NCBI GenBank assembly: GCA_026129135.1
Contig: JAHCIQ010000004.1
Coordinates: 124,001-188,000 of the forward strand
DNA length: 64,000 nt
From: Cyanobacteria bacterium TGS_CYA1
Lineage (GTDB): Bacteria; Cyanobacteriota; Vampirovibrionia; Obscuribacterales; Obscuribacteraceae
Direction of reading: 5' to 3'
Below the pieces are notes generated by a model, which saw only the letters and a list, made by a program, of their open reading frames with translations, made no database searches and was not told the DNA's origin. The translations under genes were made by a program, and so were the position numbers. Every line of letters starts with the position of its first letter. The stretch's first letter is position 1. Shown here piece after piece: positions 43,105 to 52,362 of the stretch.

Positions 43105-45852
43105 TTATTTGTCTAAAGCAACTTTGCTGCTGCTACCAGAGCCAGCCTTTATGATGGCTTGCGCCGCAGCCAGACGGGCGATTGGAACCCGGTAAGGCGA
43201 GCAGCTGACATAATCCAGCCCTAAACTTTGAGCAAAGGCGATAGACGCAGGCTCGCCGCCATGTTCGCCGCAAATACCCAGTTTTAAACCGGGCTTTACC
43301 TGACGTCCATAATCGCAAGCTATTTTCATCAAGCGCCCTACACCTTTTTCATCGAGAACTTCAAATGGATTCTGATGGAGAAGTTTGTTGCCCGAAAGTC
43401 CTTCCAGGTATTGCTGTAAAAACTTTCCTTCAGCATCGTCGCGCGAAAATCCAAATGTCATTTGGGTTAGGTCGTTTGTGCCGAAGCTAAAGAAATCAGC
43501 GTGGACTGCAATTTCATCGGCGGTCACGCATGCTCGGGGCAGTTCGATCATTGTTCCGAATTTGTAATTTATCTGGGTTTTATTTTCTTCAAGTACTTCT
43601 TTTGCACAGGCCTCAAGCCTATGGCGAGCAAGTTCGAGTTCGCTTGCACACGAAATAAGCGGAATCATTATTTCAGGCAAGGGTGAATGTCCTTTGGCTT
43701 TTGCATTTATCGCCGCCTTGAAAATGGCTCGTACTTGCATTTCCATGATTTCAGGATAGATTAGTCCAAGCCTGCATCCACGAAGTCCCATCATGGGATT
43801 GGATTCGTGCAAATCTCTTACACGAGCAAGAAGTATTTCTTTTTCTCGAAGCTCTTTTCCGCTTTCTTTGCGTGCTTTCATAGATGCAACGTCAAAAATG
43901 AGAGTTTCTAGCTTGGGCAAGAACTCGTGCAGGGGCGGATCTAACAATCTGATTGTGACAGGCAGATTATTCATAGCTTCAAAGATGCCTTCAAAATCAG
44001 CCTGTTGCATGGGCAATAATTTTGCCAGTGCTTCCAGTCTCTGTTCTTTGGTCGTTGCCAGAATCATCGCTTTGACCCAGGGCAGCCTGTCTTGAGCCAT
44101 GAACATATGTTCGGTTCGGCAAAGACCAATTCCTTGTGCACCAAAACTGCGTGCAACGCTTGCATCAAGCGGGGTGTCGGCATTTGTTCGAATAGTCAAT
44201 TTGCGAACTTCGTCGCCATATTCAAGCAGTGTAGTGAAGTCTTCCAGAATCACTGGATCCTCTGTTTCGATTGCATCTGCAAATACTTCGCCTGTAGAGC
44301 CGTCTATCGATATGATCTGACCTTTCGAATAGGTTTTGTCATTTATGCTGAAATGCCCTTCGTCTTGATTGATTGAAAGACTTTCGCATCCGACCACGCA
44401 TGGTTTGCCCATTCCACGAGCTACGACAGCTGCGTGACTGGTCATTCCTCCGCGGCAAGTGACCACTCCTTGTGCTGCCACAATTCCGTGTATGTCGTCT
44501 GGGCAGGTTTCGATTCTCACCAGAATGACTTTTTCGCCTTTGGACGATAGGGACTCAGCTTCGTCGGGGTCGAAGACAATCTTGCCGATTGCAGCACCAG
44601 GCGATGCATTCAATCCAGTGGTTATCAGCTTGCCCTCTTTTTTGAATTTGACTTTTTCTTTGGGATTAAAACTGGGCAACAGGAGCTGATTGAGCTGGTT
44701 TGGATCGATTCGAACAATTGCGTCTTCTTTTGATATCAAACCTTCTTTGCATAAATCTACCGCTACTTTGAGCGCACTGCGGGCGGTTCGTTTTCCCTGT
44801 CTGGTCTGGAGCAAATAGAGCTTGCCTTGCTCGATTGTGAACTCGATATCTTGCATGTCTTTATAATGATTTTCGAGTTTGGTGATGGTTGAAACGAGTT
44901 CGTTAAATACGCCTGGCATTTCGCGCTCCATTTCTTTAATGCTTTTTGGTGTGCGTATGCCAGCTACCACGTCCTCGCCTTGCGCGTTTATCAGATATTC
45001 GCCATAGAGTTCTTTTTCTCCAGTACTTGGATTGCGCGTAAAACAAACGCCCGTAGCAGAATTGTTGTCGTAATTTCCAAAGACCATCGACTGGATGTTT
45101 ACTGCAGTACCAAGGTCGTGGTCAATTTTGTTCAGATTGCGATAATAAACCGCACGACTGTTGTTCCAGGAGCGAAATACAGCTTCTGTAGCGCCTTTGA
45201 GTTGAGCATGTACATCTTGAGGAAATTCTAGCCCGGTTTTTTCTTTGACCAAAGATTTGTATTTATCGACTAAATCTTTGAGATTGTCGGCAGTCAAGTC
45301 TGTATCGAGTTTTACTTGAAGCGATTTTTTCTTCTGTCCAAGCGCATGTTCGAAAACTTCTTTGTCTATTTGCAGCACTACGTTTGCATACATTTGGATA
45401 AAACGTCTATAGCTGTCGTACGCGAAACGTGGATTATTAGTTATTTGAGCAAGCGATTGGCAAGTGGTGTCATTCAATCCCAGATTCAAAATAGTGTCCA
45501 TCATTCCAGGCATCGAAAATTTAGCGCCGGAGCGAACCGAGAGTAGAAGCGGATTTTTAGCGTCTCCCAGTTTCTTGTTTAAGACCTGCTCGATTTTTGC
45601 AAGCTCGAAAATAATTTCATCCCATAATCCTTCAGGCATAGCGTTTGTCTTTGAATAGTGTTTGCACGCAGTGGTTGCCACTGTAAGTCCAGGCGGAACA
45701 TTTACTCCACTTGCACTCATCTGAGCAAGTCCGGCTCCTTTTCCTCCGAGGTGATCGCGCATGGATGCCTGGTCTTCCTCGAATGCTTTGAACGCGTCTT
45801 GAAATAGATAGACTTGTTTCAAAGTCGGACTCAGTTCTGTTTTGACCGGCAT
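43105..45852 (-). CDS. ppdK: Pyruvate, phosphate dikinase
   Basis: A 915-residue enzyme that interconverts pyruvate, ATP and phosphate with PEP, AMP and PPi. I place the start at ATG 45852 (AAGGAG upstream) instead of an upstream in-frame codon at 45909. The order is N-terminal ATP-grasp nucleotide domain (GGKGAGLAQM; SVRSGAKFSMPGMMDTILNL), the swivelling His domain (CRGGMTSHAAVVARGMGKPC, phosphorylated His) and the C-terminal PEP/pyruvate barrel (GLCRTEHMF; FGTNDLTQMTFGFSRDDAEG; CGEHGGEP). It lies 13 bases behind ppsR, whose product regulates it by Thr phosphorylation next to the catalytic His (TSH here). Confidence 0.95.
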   Translation of the reverse strand: MPVKTELSPTLKQVYLFQDAFKAFEEDQASMRDHLGGKGAGLAQMSASGVNVPPGLTVATTACKHYSKTNAMPEGLWDEIIFELAKIEQVLNKKLGDAKNPLLLSVRSGAKFSMPGMMDTILNLGLNDTTCQSLAQITNNPRFAYDSYRRFIQMYANVVLQIDKEVFEHALGQKKKSLQVKLDTDLTADNLKDLVDKYKSLVKEKTGLEFPQDVHAQLKGATEAVFRSWNNSRAVYYRNLNKIDHDLGTAVNIQSMVFGNYDNNSATGVCFTRNPSTGEKELYGEYLINAQGEDVVAGIRTPKSIKEMEREMPGVFNELVSTITKLENHYKDMQDIEFTIEQGKLYLLQTRQGKRTARSALKVAVDLCKEGLISKEDAIVRIDPNQLNQLLLPSFNPKEKVKFKKEGKLITTGLNASPGAAIGKIVFDPDEAESLSSKGEKVILVRIETCPDDIHGIVAAQGVVTCRGGMTSHAAVVARGMGKPCVVGCESLSINQDEGHFSINDKTYSKGQIISIDGSTGEVFADAIETEDPVILEDFTTLLEYGDEVRKLTIRTNADTPLDASVARSFGAQGIGLCRTEHMFMAQDRLPWVKAMILATTKEQRLEALAKLLPMQQADFEGIFEAMNNLPVTIRLLDPPLHEFLPKLETLIFDVASMKARKESGKELREKEILLARVRDLHESNPMMGLRGCRLGLIYPEIMEMQVRAIFKAAINAKAKGHSPLPEIMIPLISCASELELARHRLEACAKEVLEENKTQINYKFGTMIELPRACVTADEIAVHADFFSFGTNDLTQMTFGFSRDDAEGKFLQQYLEGLSGNKLLHQNPFEVLDEKGVGRLMKIACDYGRQVKPGLKLGICGEHGGEPASIAFAQSLGLDYVSCSPYRVPIARLAAAQAIIKAGSGSSSKVALDK

Positions 45853-45865
45853 TTCAATTCTCCTT

Positions 45866-46675
45866 TTAGAGTCTGATGTGCATGTATATTTCGCTTGAAG
45901 TCTCTTCAATAGCTTTTCCTGACACGTCTATCACGATACAGTTCAATTCAGAAAATAATTTTCTGGCGTTTTTCACTTCTTCTTGTATTCGCTCAAAATC
46001 GGCATAGTCGCTTTCTGACGACATTTTCAAAATTTGAGCGCGGGTGGATCTTATTTCTTGTAATAAATAAGGGTCTAGATTCAATCCGATTATTTTTTTG
46101 CTCGGAGCTGAGAATAGTGCAAGCGGCGGGTCTACGCCGTATACGATAGGAACATTTGCTGCTTTGAGACCATAGTGATGAGCCAGATAGATGCAATTTG
46201 GAGTTTTACTCGTTCGCGAAACCCCAATCAGGATAATGTCTGCTTGAGCCAAACCGTCAGGGTTTTTGCCATCGTCATATCTTATGGCAAATTCGACTGC
46301 TTCCATTCTTTTGAAATAACTCTCGTCCAGAATATGTAAGCGACCTGGTTGCGAAAGCGGGATCTGACCCGTGACATGGGAGATTCGCTCAATCAACGGA
46401 CCAAGCAAATCTATAGTTGCCATATTTAATTTTGCAGCTTCGCGCTCGAGCGCTTCTTTGTACTGGGGAAGTACAAGCGTGTAGGCGATAATCGAGCGCT
46501 CACGGGCAATTTCGCGCACTAAAGCAGGTATCTGTTCCACATGTTTGATTTGGGGCAGTCGATAAATTGAGGCACGACCTGGTGGAAACTGCACCAGGCA
46601 AGCTCTTGCAACCAATTCAGCTGTTTCACCGCTTGAATCGGAGAGTGTGTAAATAGTTAGCTCTGACTTCTCCAG
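45866..46675 (-). CDS. ppsR: PpsR/PDRP-type regulator of pyruvate phosphate dikinase, CTG start
   Basis: A bifunctional Ser/Thr kinase and pyrophosphorylase that switches PpdK off and on. The P-loop is ILIGVSRTSKTPNCIYLAH, and PLSQPGRLHILDESYFKRME is also typical. A start at TTG 46615 would lose the conserved N-terminus; the frame upstream codes IYTLSDSSGETAELVARA, which matches the family opening, so translation must begin earlier. No ATG, GTG or TTG exists in frame before the upstream stop. CTG 46675 has AAGGGAG (46683-46689) 7 bases before it and gives 269 residues, the normal family length. ATT 46654 is a poorer alternative. ppdK follows after 13 bases. Confidence 0.85.
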   Translation of the reverse strand: MEKSELTIYTLSDSSGETAELVARACLVQFPPGRASIYRLPQIKHVEQIPALVREIARERSIIAYTLVLPQYKEALEREAAKLNMATIDLLGPLIERISHVTGQIPLSQPGRLHILDESYFKRMEAVEFAIRYDDGKNPDGLAQADIILIGVSRTSKTPNCIYLAHHYGLKAANVPIVYGVDPPLALFSAPSKKIIGLNLDPYLLQEIRSTRAQILKMSSESDYADFERIQEEVKNARKLFSELNCIVIDVSGKAIEETSSEIYMHIRL

Positions 46676-46844
46676 GACACGACTCCCTTCGCTTTTCAGG
46701 ACGTAAGCAATTTTACGCTCTATACAAGTCCGCTTTTAAGGGAGATTTCAGAGTGATTATTCTTATATTAATTCCTGGCTAAAAAGCACAATCTTGCAGC
46801 TAGAATATTGTCAAAGTCACCAAGTGAGGTGAAAGGAGCATTTT

Positions 46845-46946
46845 ATGCTAACAGGCATAGCAGTATTGATTCTGGCTACAGTTGCAGCAGTAATGATCAA
46901 CGACAAATCAAGCCTCGGTAAAGAGCTGACCGACAGCGAAGTTTAG
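46845..46946 (+). CDS. 33-residue membrane peptide
   Basis: A very short frame from ATG 46845 to TAG 46946. The first 20 residues (MLTGIAVLILATVAAVMIND) form one membrane helix, followed by a polar tail. GAAAGGAGC lies 5-6 bases before the ATG, a strong ribosome site, which is why I accept it. It stands alone between the leftward ppsR-ppdK operon and a convergent secreted protein. It may be a small membrane regulator or part of a type I toxin-like pair; neither is shown. Confidence 0.6.
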   Translation: MLTGIAVLILATVAAVMINDKSSLGKELTDSEV

Positions 46947-46976
46947 TTTTTAAGCAAAAATCGACAATTTTAAATA

Positions 46977-47047
46977 AGCCGCCGGTTTGGTTTGATGGTT
47001 AATCTTTCTGGGTGTTCCGTTTGCGCGTTGGCCAGATTCCGGCGGCT
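46977..47047. repeat. Long inverted repeat / structured RNA candidate
   Basis: AGCCGCCGG (46977-46985) and CCGGCGGCT (47039-47047) form a perfect 9-bp GC-rich stem closing a 53-base internal region. It lies in a convergent intergenic gap. The ends lack long T runs, so it is a weak terminator candidate in either direction. The inner sequence does not fold as a tRNA: I see no T-arm or anticodon arm of the right size. Confidence 0.5.
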
Positions 47048-47088
47048 AACTACCTTCAATATAATCGCTGGCAATTTTGAGTCGCTAT

Positions 47089-47133
47089 AGGGTTAACCCT
47101 GGAAATTGAAAAGGCATAACCCTGACAACCCTG
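47089..47133. repeat. AACCCTG repeats and AGGGTTAACCCT palindrome
   Basis: A 12-bp palindrome AGGGTTAACCCT (47089-47100) is followed by AACCCTG at 47095-47101, 47118-47124 and 47127-47133. This cluster in a 211-base gap could be a protein-binding site. Nothing else links it to a gene. Confidence 0.4.
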
Positions 47134-47157
47134 CCAAGTGGCGGCTTTTCAGCATTT

Positions 47158-48096
47158 TTATTTGAATTGGAAGACTACTTTGAAGTCTTCTTTGTCACTT
47201 ATATCCGCTGGTTTTTGACGCCAAAGTGTAAATGAAGCCGTCGCAGGCAGTCCTTTTAAACGCAGTCGGTCGATTTCATTTTGTGCTGGACTCATATTGT
47301 TGCACCCGGACAAAAGACCGCAACTGCCACCACAATGTATGAACTGCTTGATTTCGATGGCCTTATCGACATTTGCTTCATTATCGGTATTGATTACATT
47401 TATCGACCCCTTGGGATCGAAGTGTATATACCGATATCCAAAATCACGAGCGTTATAAGCTGTAAGTCCAAAGTCAGAAATAGTGCTTTTCTCTTTGCGA
47501 CAATAATCGTAAGCAAGGAGGCGGGCGTGATAAGCGGTTATGTCATAAGTGACTGTAAGCTTTCTTTCTTTTGGATTAATCACAATGCGCTCAGGCATAT
47601 AACAAAAAGGAAAATTCGAATCGGCGAATTCATCTCCTTTCATTTTGTCTGGATCCCAAATCAAAGTAGACCAGGAATTAGCTGCCACCAGTAAAAATGG
47701 ATTCAAAATAAAACGAGATTCTTCTGAATTGCCTTTTGTGCTTCGCGCGCCTGATCCGTAAACAAAACTTCCTTCCATGGACCACCAAGGTTTTCCATCA
47801 ACAATTTGGTCGAATACCACAGGGTTTGCAGAATATGTGCCCAAAATCAATTGAGGAAATTGTGCAAGCGCTTTTTTGCGTTGCTCGATTATTTGCGTTT
47901 TGCTTTGTTGATTGAAACATGCAACAGGATTCAGGGGGATTTCAATTTCAGCACAACTATTATTGAGCGAATTAAAAGGAGCAGTTTGAGACTGACAACC
48001 AAATATGTTCAGCTGAAGCTGAAGAACGACAAGCAGAATAAGCGCGCTGCTATTTTTCTTTAACAACCTGGTGGTAATAGATTTGATATGCAGCAC
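47158..48096 (-). CDS. Putative lipoprotein of unknown function
   Basis: A 312-residue protein; the start may be GTG 48096 or TTG 48066. The N-terminus has a hydrophobic segment ending NIFGC, a lipobox-like site, so the mature protein probably begins with a lipidated Cys. The rest is rich in aromatic residues and beta-prone (RIVINPKERKLTVTYDITAY), with several Cys (GGSCGLLSGC) that may form disulfides. No family or enzyme motif is recognised. It overlaps the end of the upstream gene at 48050, so the two are translationally linked. Confidence 0.6.
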   Translation of the reverse strand: MLHIKSITTRLLKKNSSALILLVVLQLQLNIFGCQSQTAPFNSLNNSCAEIEIPLNPVACFNQQSKTQIIEQRKKALAQFPQLILGTYSANPVVFDQIVDGKPWWSMEGSFVYGSGARSTKGNSEESRFILNPFLLVAANSWSTLIWDPDKMKGDEFADSNFPFCYMPERIVINPKERKLTVTYDITAYHARLLAYDYCRKEKSTISDFGLTAYNARDFGYRYIHFDPKGSINVINTDNEANVDKAIEIKQFIHCGGSCGLLSGCNNMSPAQNEIDRLRLKGLPATASFTLWRQKPADISDKEDFKVVFQFK

Positions 48097-48562
48097 GGAC
48101 GTTTTTAGATTTTTCTTTAGTCGTGGTTATGGGCCCTTGCATTGTGATAATACAAGTACTTCCGTCTTTATCTCTTGCCTTGATTGTGTTGCTATCCGAA
48201 AAAGAGACGTCCCATTTGTGGATTTTAAGTGCATTCTGCCACCAGTCTTTGATCTGGACTTTTGTGTTTTCACAATTGAAAACCATCATATAACCAGGAC
48301 CATCTTTGGCATTAGGATAAACTAGACCATTGATGTAATACTGAGTGCCAGTGTAGCCTGGAAGATTAGGTAAATTGATTGGGCGTGGAAGTGCGTTCGA
48401 ATTGAATTCTTGTTCTTGCACTTTTCCATCACGGTTTGGGTTGCTGCTGGAATAAGGTCTTGCAACCATTGGATTTATTTTTTGAGTATTTGGAGTTTGA
48501 GCGAAAGTCGCATTTGTTGCGCTAAGACCCAAAAGAACGCTCAATAAAACTAAAAGCCGCAT
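48050..48562 (-). CDS. Secreted protein of unknown function
   Basis: A 170-residue protein. ATG 48562, with GAGGGAG 5 bases upstream, is preferred to starts at 48577 or 48643. A signal peptide covers about 1-22 (LLVLLSVLLGLSATNATFAQ). The mature part carries GTQYYINGLVYPN and an alpha/beta region with CENTKVQIKDWWQNALKIHK and IKARDKDGSTCIITM; the two Cys may pair. No family is recognised. It is upstream of and overlaps the putative lipoprotein at 47158, and lies downstream of the pseudopilin terminator. Confidence 0.65.
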   Translation of the reverse strand: MRLLVLLSVLLGLSATNATFAQTPNTQKINPMVARPYSSSNPNRDGKVQEQEFNSNALPRPINLPNLPGYTGTQYYINGLVYPNAKDGPGYMMVFNCENTKVQIKDWWQNALKIHKWDVSFSDSNTIKARDKDGSTCIITMQGPITTTKEKSKNVRAAYQIYYHQVVKEK

Positions 48563-48586
48563 TTTTCTCCCTCTCATTGCAAATTT

Positions 48587-48628
48587 AAAGCCTGCTCTTG
48601 AGGGATCATACCCCCTAGAGCAGGCTTT
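48587..48628 (-). terminator. Bidirectional-looking terminator after the pseudopilin gene
   Basis: AAAGCCTGCTC (48587-48597) and GAGCAGGCTTT (48618-48628) form a perfect 11-bp stem with a 20-base loop. On the minus strand it follows the stop of the 695-residue pseudopilin by about 33 bases, and the stem ends in TTT then AAATTT. It separates that gene from the secreted protein gene downstream. Confidence 0.75.
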
Positions 48629-48661
48629 TATTGCTAGTTGCAAATTTATAAAGAACTCGAA

Positions 48662-50749
48662 CTAGTTAGGTTTGCACCACGAACCTCCATGGTTAACACT
48701 GTTTTCGAACTTCACATCACCTAGAAGGTTTCTCCATCCAGATGCTGGAGTCCAGGTAGCCTTATCCATCGCTTTGAGCGGATTCACTGAATCATCAGGA
48801 TTCTGGGTGAAAGGCGCATAGTGATAGTTAGCATCGCCGACTCCGCATGTAGGACCTGCACCTTCGCCTGCAGTCGAGTTCACCATGGTTTCTTGGATAG
48901 AGTAGGAGTTATCGCAAGGTTTGACACGGATTGAACTTTGACCGTCGTTGACGGTGCTTCCATTGAAGTACTGTCCAGGGCTCATGGGTGACAACATGAT
49001 TTGTCCAGGTCCAGGAGAGTACAGTACTAGAGTTTGTCCCATTTGCAGAGATTGGCTGGCTAGGGCTGCTTTGACTTGTGCAAGAGTGATCGAAGGATCT
49101 ACTTCAGTCATACGACGATGAATCTGATTGTAGATGTCTGACACGCAAGTGGCAGAACTTGTTGCGATCATTTCTAGATAGTCATAAGGCGAGCCTGGCT
49201 GACCAAAGTTAACCGGATAAGCTGGGGTGTTGTAGCAACCAGAGGGAGAGAATTTCTTCATTCCCGATGATCCGTTTGGAGATGGAATGGTTACACATTC
49301 TGCACCACCTGCACGTTGCTCCAACAACTGGCCTTTCATCCACTCAATATTTGTGTAACCACAATTATTGCTGTTGTTTCCAGTCTGGCTGTATCTGTTG
49401 TAAGCACATGCAGCAGCGAAAGGAAGTGAGCCAGGTACCATACCACCGGCGAAATTACATTCAGGGCGGTTCCAACCATCCATGGTGTCGCAACCTTTCG
49501 CTTTGATATTTTTGATACCTTTCATATCGGCTAGGGATGCAGGTGCACCATTGGGCATTGTGAAAAATGTATTGCCTGGAAAAGGAGGCTGTTCCGATGG
49601 AGGTTTGGGAGGATTAGCGTTGTTGTAGTCAGCCCATTGCTGCATCAGACCATCCTGATTTTGGGTAGCGAATACGTTGTTTTGAGCCATCGATAATCCA
49701 GATGGAGGCCACAACTCATTGTTGAAAATGTCGTTGGTGCCGTCTACAACTGGGTTTGTAACGGGAGAATTCGTCGAGTTTGCATCAGGTCCGTTGACGA
49801 ATCTGACATATCCTCTTGGAACGCTGGCAGGAAAATCACGATCGAGTGCACCTACGATAGCGCAAGCAATAGCACCGCCCAGGTTTCCTGCATTGCCTTC
49901 CATTGCTTTGGAATTGGCTTTGAAAGAGTTAGGTGGCAAATATGTGCCAACAGGATCGTTGGTCGAGCGATCGAATTCTCCAATGTCGACCAAGTGAGGC
50001 TTGGTCTGTGGGAAGATCGGAACGGCGGCAATTTGAACGGTGCTTCCACCACCTGCTGGTACGCTGAAACTAGTGTATCCAGCCATGTAGTTAGAACCGT
50101 TATTGGTGACAGCTCCAGTTTGTTTGTTGAGCAAATTGGAAGGCAGGTTCACCGGCAAATTGAGGCTAGCGGGGAAGAAAACGTTGGAAGACAAGCCGGG
50201 ACGCATGAAGGCGGAATTGACATTTCCGACAAGCGTAACAGGATTGCCCTGCCACATTTTGGTGTTGTTTTGGTGCGCTACTTTATTGAATTCTTCGTTC
50301 AAAGTTGGAGCATTATGCAACAATCCGCGCAAACCATTTGCTACGTTGCGAGCAGCGATAGCAACCGATTGAGCGTGTGTGGTGGCAAGAGGAGTATTAA
50401 GATCCTCGGCATTAAGTGCAACGATAATTGCCTGAGCAATCACTCGGTTCAACCCGAGCATATCGATCTTGCCTGTCGAAACCCCGGGACCGGGTTTGCC
50501 TGTATCGATGCCGATGAAGTCGTTGACGGGATTTGTGTCCGCGTCATTCGTCAACGCGACATTGACCAGGGTGGGGGATAACGCTTTGCGGGCAACAGTC
50601 AGTACGCCTGCGTCTGTGGCATTAGCAACTTCACGCTCTCCACCAATAATTTTGGACAGAATGAAAAAGCCTACTCCAAGAACAATGACGACGAATACGC
50701 ACACTGCCACCAAACCAAGCGTCGCTCCTTTCTTTCTGTGCAAAGTCAT
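48662..50749 (-). CDS. TadG-like pseudopilin / secreted protein
   Basis: A 695-residue protein. The start RKKGATLGLVAVCVFVVIVL is the leader and membrane helix of TadE/TadG-type pseudopilins (Gly8 followed by the hydrophobic segment), and EREVANATDAGVLTVARKAL continues the usual TadG pattern. The remaining 640 residues are outside the membrane, rich in Asn, Pro and Gly, with about ten Cys that could form disulfides. Unlike the TadG-like protein at 6346 I see no VWA MIDAS motif. AGGAGG precedes ATG 50749. It is a second surface pseudopilin unit, 38 kb from the first. Confidence 0.7.
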   Translation of the reverse strand: MTLHRKKGATLGLVAVCVFVVIVLGVGFFILSKIIGGEREVANATDAGVLTVARKALSPTLVNVALTNDADTNPVNDFIGIDTGKPGPGVSTGKIDMLGLNRVIAQAIIVALNAEDLNTPLATTHAQSVAIAARNVANGLRGLLHNAPTLNEEFNKVAHQNNTKMWQGNPVTLVGNVNSAFMRPGLSSNVFFPASLNLPVNLPSNLLNKQTGAVTNNGSNYMAGYTSFSVPAGGGSTVQIAAVPIFPQTKPHLVDIGEFDRSTNDPVGTYLPPNSFKANSKAMEGNAGNLGGAIACAIVGALDRDFPASVPRGYVRFVNGPDANSTNSPVTNPVVDGTNDIFNNELWPPSGLSMAQNNVFATQNQDGLMQQWADYNNANPPKPPSEQPPFPGNTFFTMPNGAPASLADMKGIKNIKAKGCDTMDGWNRPECNFAGGMVPGSLPFAAACAYNRYSQTGNNSNNCGYTNIEWMKGQLLEQRAGGAECVTIPSPNGSSGMKKFSPSGCYNTPAYPVNFGQPGSPYDYLEMIATSSATCVSDIYNQIHRRMTEVDPSITLAQVKAALASQSLQMGQTLVLYSPGPGQIMLSPMSPGQYFNGSTVNDGQSSIRVKPCDNSYSIQETMVNSTAGEGAGPTCGVGDANYHYAPFTQNPDDSVNPLKAMDKATWTPASGWRNLLGDVKFENSVNHGGSWCKPN

Positions 50750-50952
50750 TATGGATTGAACCTCCTGTATTGCCGATTAGTATGCAGAGCAGTCGGCTAG
50801 CTCTTGAAAGAGTCGGTGCGAGAACAAATTATGATTTGGGATACTAAGAGAAAATTAAACAGATATTATTATCATCCTCTAATGTTCCCGCCTTGTCAAG
50901 AAAGGTAACAGGGGTGGAGGTCTGTTTCGGTGAGAATATTAATAGCGTTTAA

Positions 50953-52362
50953 TTAAACGGTGTTAATCTTGATATTCCCTTCCTTATATATATTCCATGG
51001 AAGGGCTATAAGTGAAACGCAGAGCCAAAAAATAAAATGCACTTGTGGTCTATAAAAAACGGTGTCGACCATTCCATGGACCATAAGTGCGAATACTGCT
51101 CCGGCAAGTCCAAGAATGACAAAGCGCCATGCACCAAGATTATGTTCTTTGTCCCAGAAAAGATGGTGAGCTTTAAGTAAAACAAGACCCACGAGCAGGC
51201 CAAAGATTAAGACTCCAGCTATTCCATTTTCAACTGCAATCTCTAATGGCACGCAATAAGTTCCAAGCGCGTCGAAACCACTAACCATATAAAGTCCATA
51301 GGCCAGACGGAAGGCTTCATTGCCCACGCCAATTCCAAGCCACCAGTTATCGGCGAACATATGCAAGGAGGCAATCCAAACATTCATACGATACGAATTT
51401 GAACTGTGGTCGCGTCCAGAAAACATTGAGCCGATGCGCTCTTGTACTTGCGGTACTTTCCAAACCACCAAAGCAAGCGCCACAATTATTGCTAAAAACA
51501 TTACTGGCAAGTATTTTCGAACAGCTGGAAGATTTTTCCACGCCCAAACAGAGACGCAAAGTCCAAACATCATTAGACAAGCACCAAGCGCGATATAAGC
51601 GCCTCTACAGCCAGTGAAAACAATGGCTAAAACGAGGGCACCACATAATAAAATTGAAGCAGCGGCAGGAATGTATTTTTTTAGCTCGGTAAAATAAAGG
51701 CTGAGTCCTAGGCTTATCGGCACCAATGGAGTGAAAAATCCTGCAAGCAAATTTGGATTGCCCATGGTGGCAAAAATGCGCGTGCCTCCGCCACCTTCTA
51801 CGCTGGGATCTTCCCAGGTCGCAAGCGGCGCTACGCCGATTTTGTATTGATAGAAACCGTAGAATGCCAGTGCGAGGCCATTTAGCAATAAAGTGAAAAG
51901 TACAATCAATCTGCGTTTCGGGGATGCTTGCAAAACGGCAGTGAAGAGAAAATAACTACCTATATATACAATAACTTTGGCCAGACCTTTTAAGCTTGCC
52001 ATCAAATAGTGCGACGAAAATGCGCAAATAATATTGATTCCCATCAAAGACAGAACCAATATGTCTATGTGACTCAGTTCGCGTTTTTCTTCACCTCCAA
52101 GAAGATATCCAAGCACCCACAAAAACACTGAGGCAAGCGTGATTAATGCCAGACCCATTTTGTCGTTGGCGAATTGAGGCATGCCTAAAGCGAGAAATAG
52201 AGCAAGCACAATCAAGAAGGCAAGTTTTTGCAGCAGGCTTCCAACTTTTCCAGTGGATGGTTTCAGTTTTTCTTTTACACTGTCCAGTGCAGAAAGAATG
52301 CCACCAAGCAAAAGAGATTGTCTAAAAGTGTTTTGCCACCAGGTTTCTATCTTACAAGACAT
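50953..52362 (-). CDS. O-antigen ligase / Wzy-family membrane protein
   Basis: A 469-residue membrane protein with about eleven helices. The Wzy_C/O-antigen ligase pattern is visible in FTGCRGAYIALGACLMMFGL and the large outer loop GSMFSGRDHSSNSYRMNVWI, followed by WWLGIGVGNEAFRLAY. These enzymes join or polymerise lipid-linked glycans outside the inner membrane. The N-terminal 20 residues (CKIETWWQNTFRQSLLLGG) overlap the DUF4330 gene upstream by 11 bases. With the DUF4330 and heptose-kinase-like genes it forms an envelope polysaccharide group. Ligase or polymerase cannot be told apart from sequence. Confidence 0.85.
   Translation of the reverse strand: MSCKIETWWQNTFRQSLLLGGILSALDSVKEKLKPSTGKVGSLLQKLAFLIVLALFLALGMPQFANDKMGLALITLASVFLWVLGYLLGGEEKRELSHIDILVLSLMGINIICAFSSHYLMASLKGLAKVIVYIGSYFLFTAVLQASPKRRLIVLFTLLLNGLALAFYGFYQYKIGVAPLATWEDPSVEGGGGTRIFATMGNPNLLAGFFTPLVPISLGLSLYFTELKKYIPAAASILLCGALVLAIVFTGCRGAYIALGACLMMFGLCVSVWAWKNLPAVRKYLPVMFLAIIVALALVVWKVPQVQERIGSMFSGRDHSSNSYRMNVWIASLHMFADNWWLGIGVGNEAFRLAYGLYMVSGFDALGTYCVPLEIAVENGIAGVLIFGLLVGLVLLKAHHLFWDKEHNLGAWRFVILGLAGAVFALMVHGMVDTVFYRPQVHFIFWLCVSLIALPWNIYKEGNIKINTV

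Noticed and set aside
45866..46615. ppsR starting at TTG 46615
   Set aside because: This would remove the conserved IYTLSDSSGETAE opening; the frame stays open upstream with a good ribosome site before CTG 46675.
46977..47047. tRNA gene
   Set aside because: The closing stem is 9 bp and no T-loop GGTTC pattern, anticodon arm or 3' CCA-compatible end is present.
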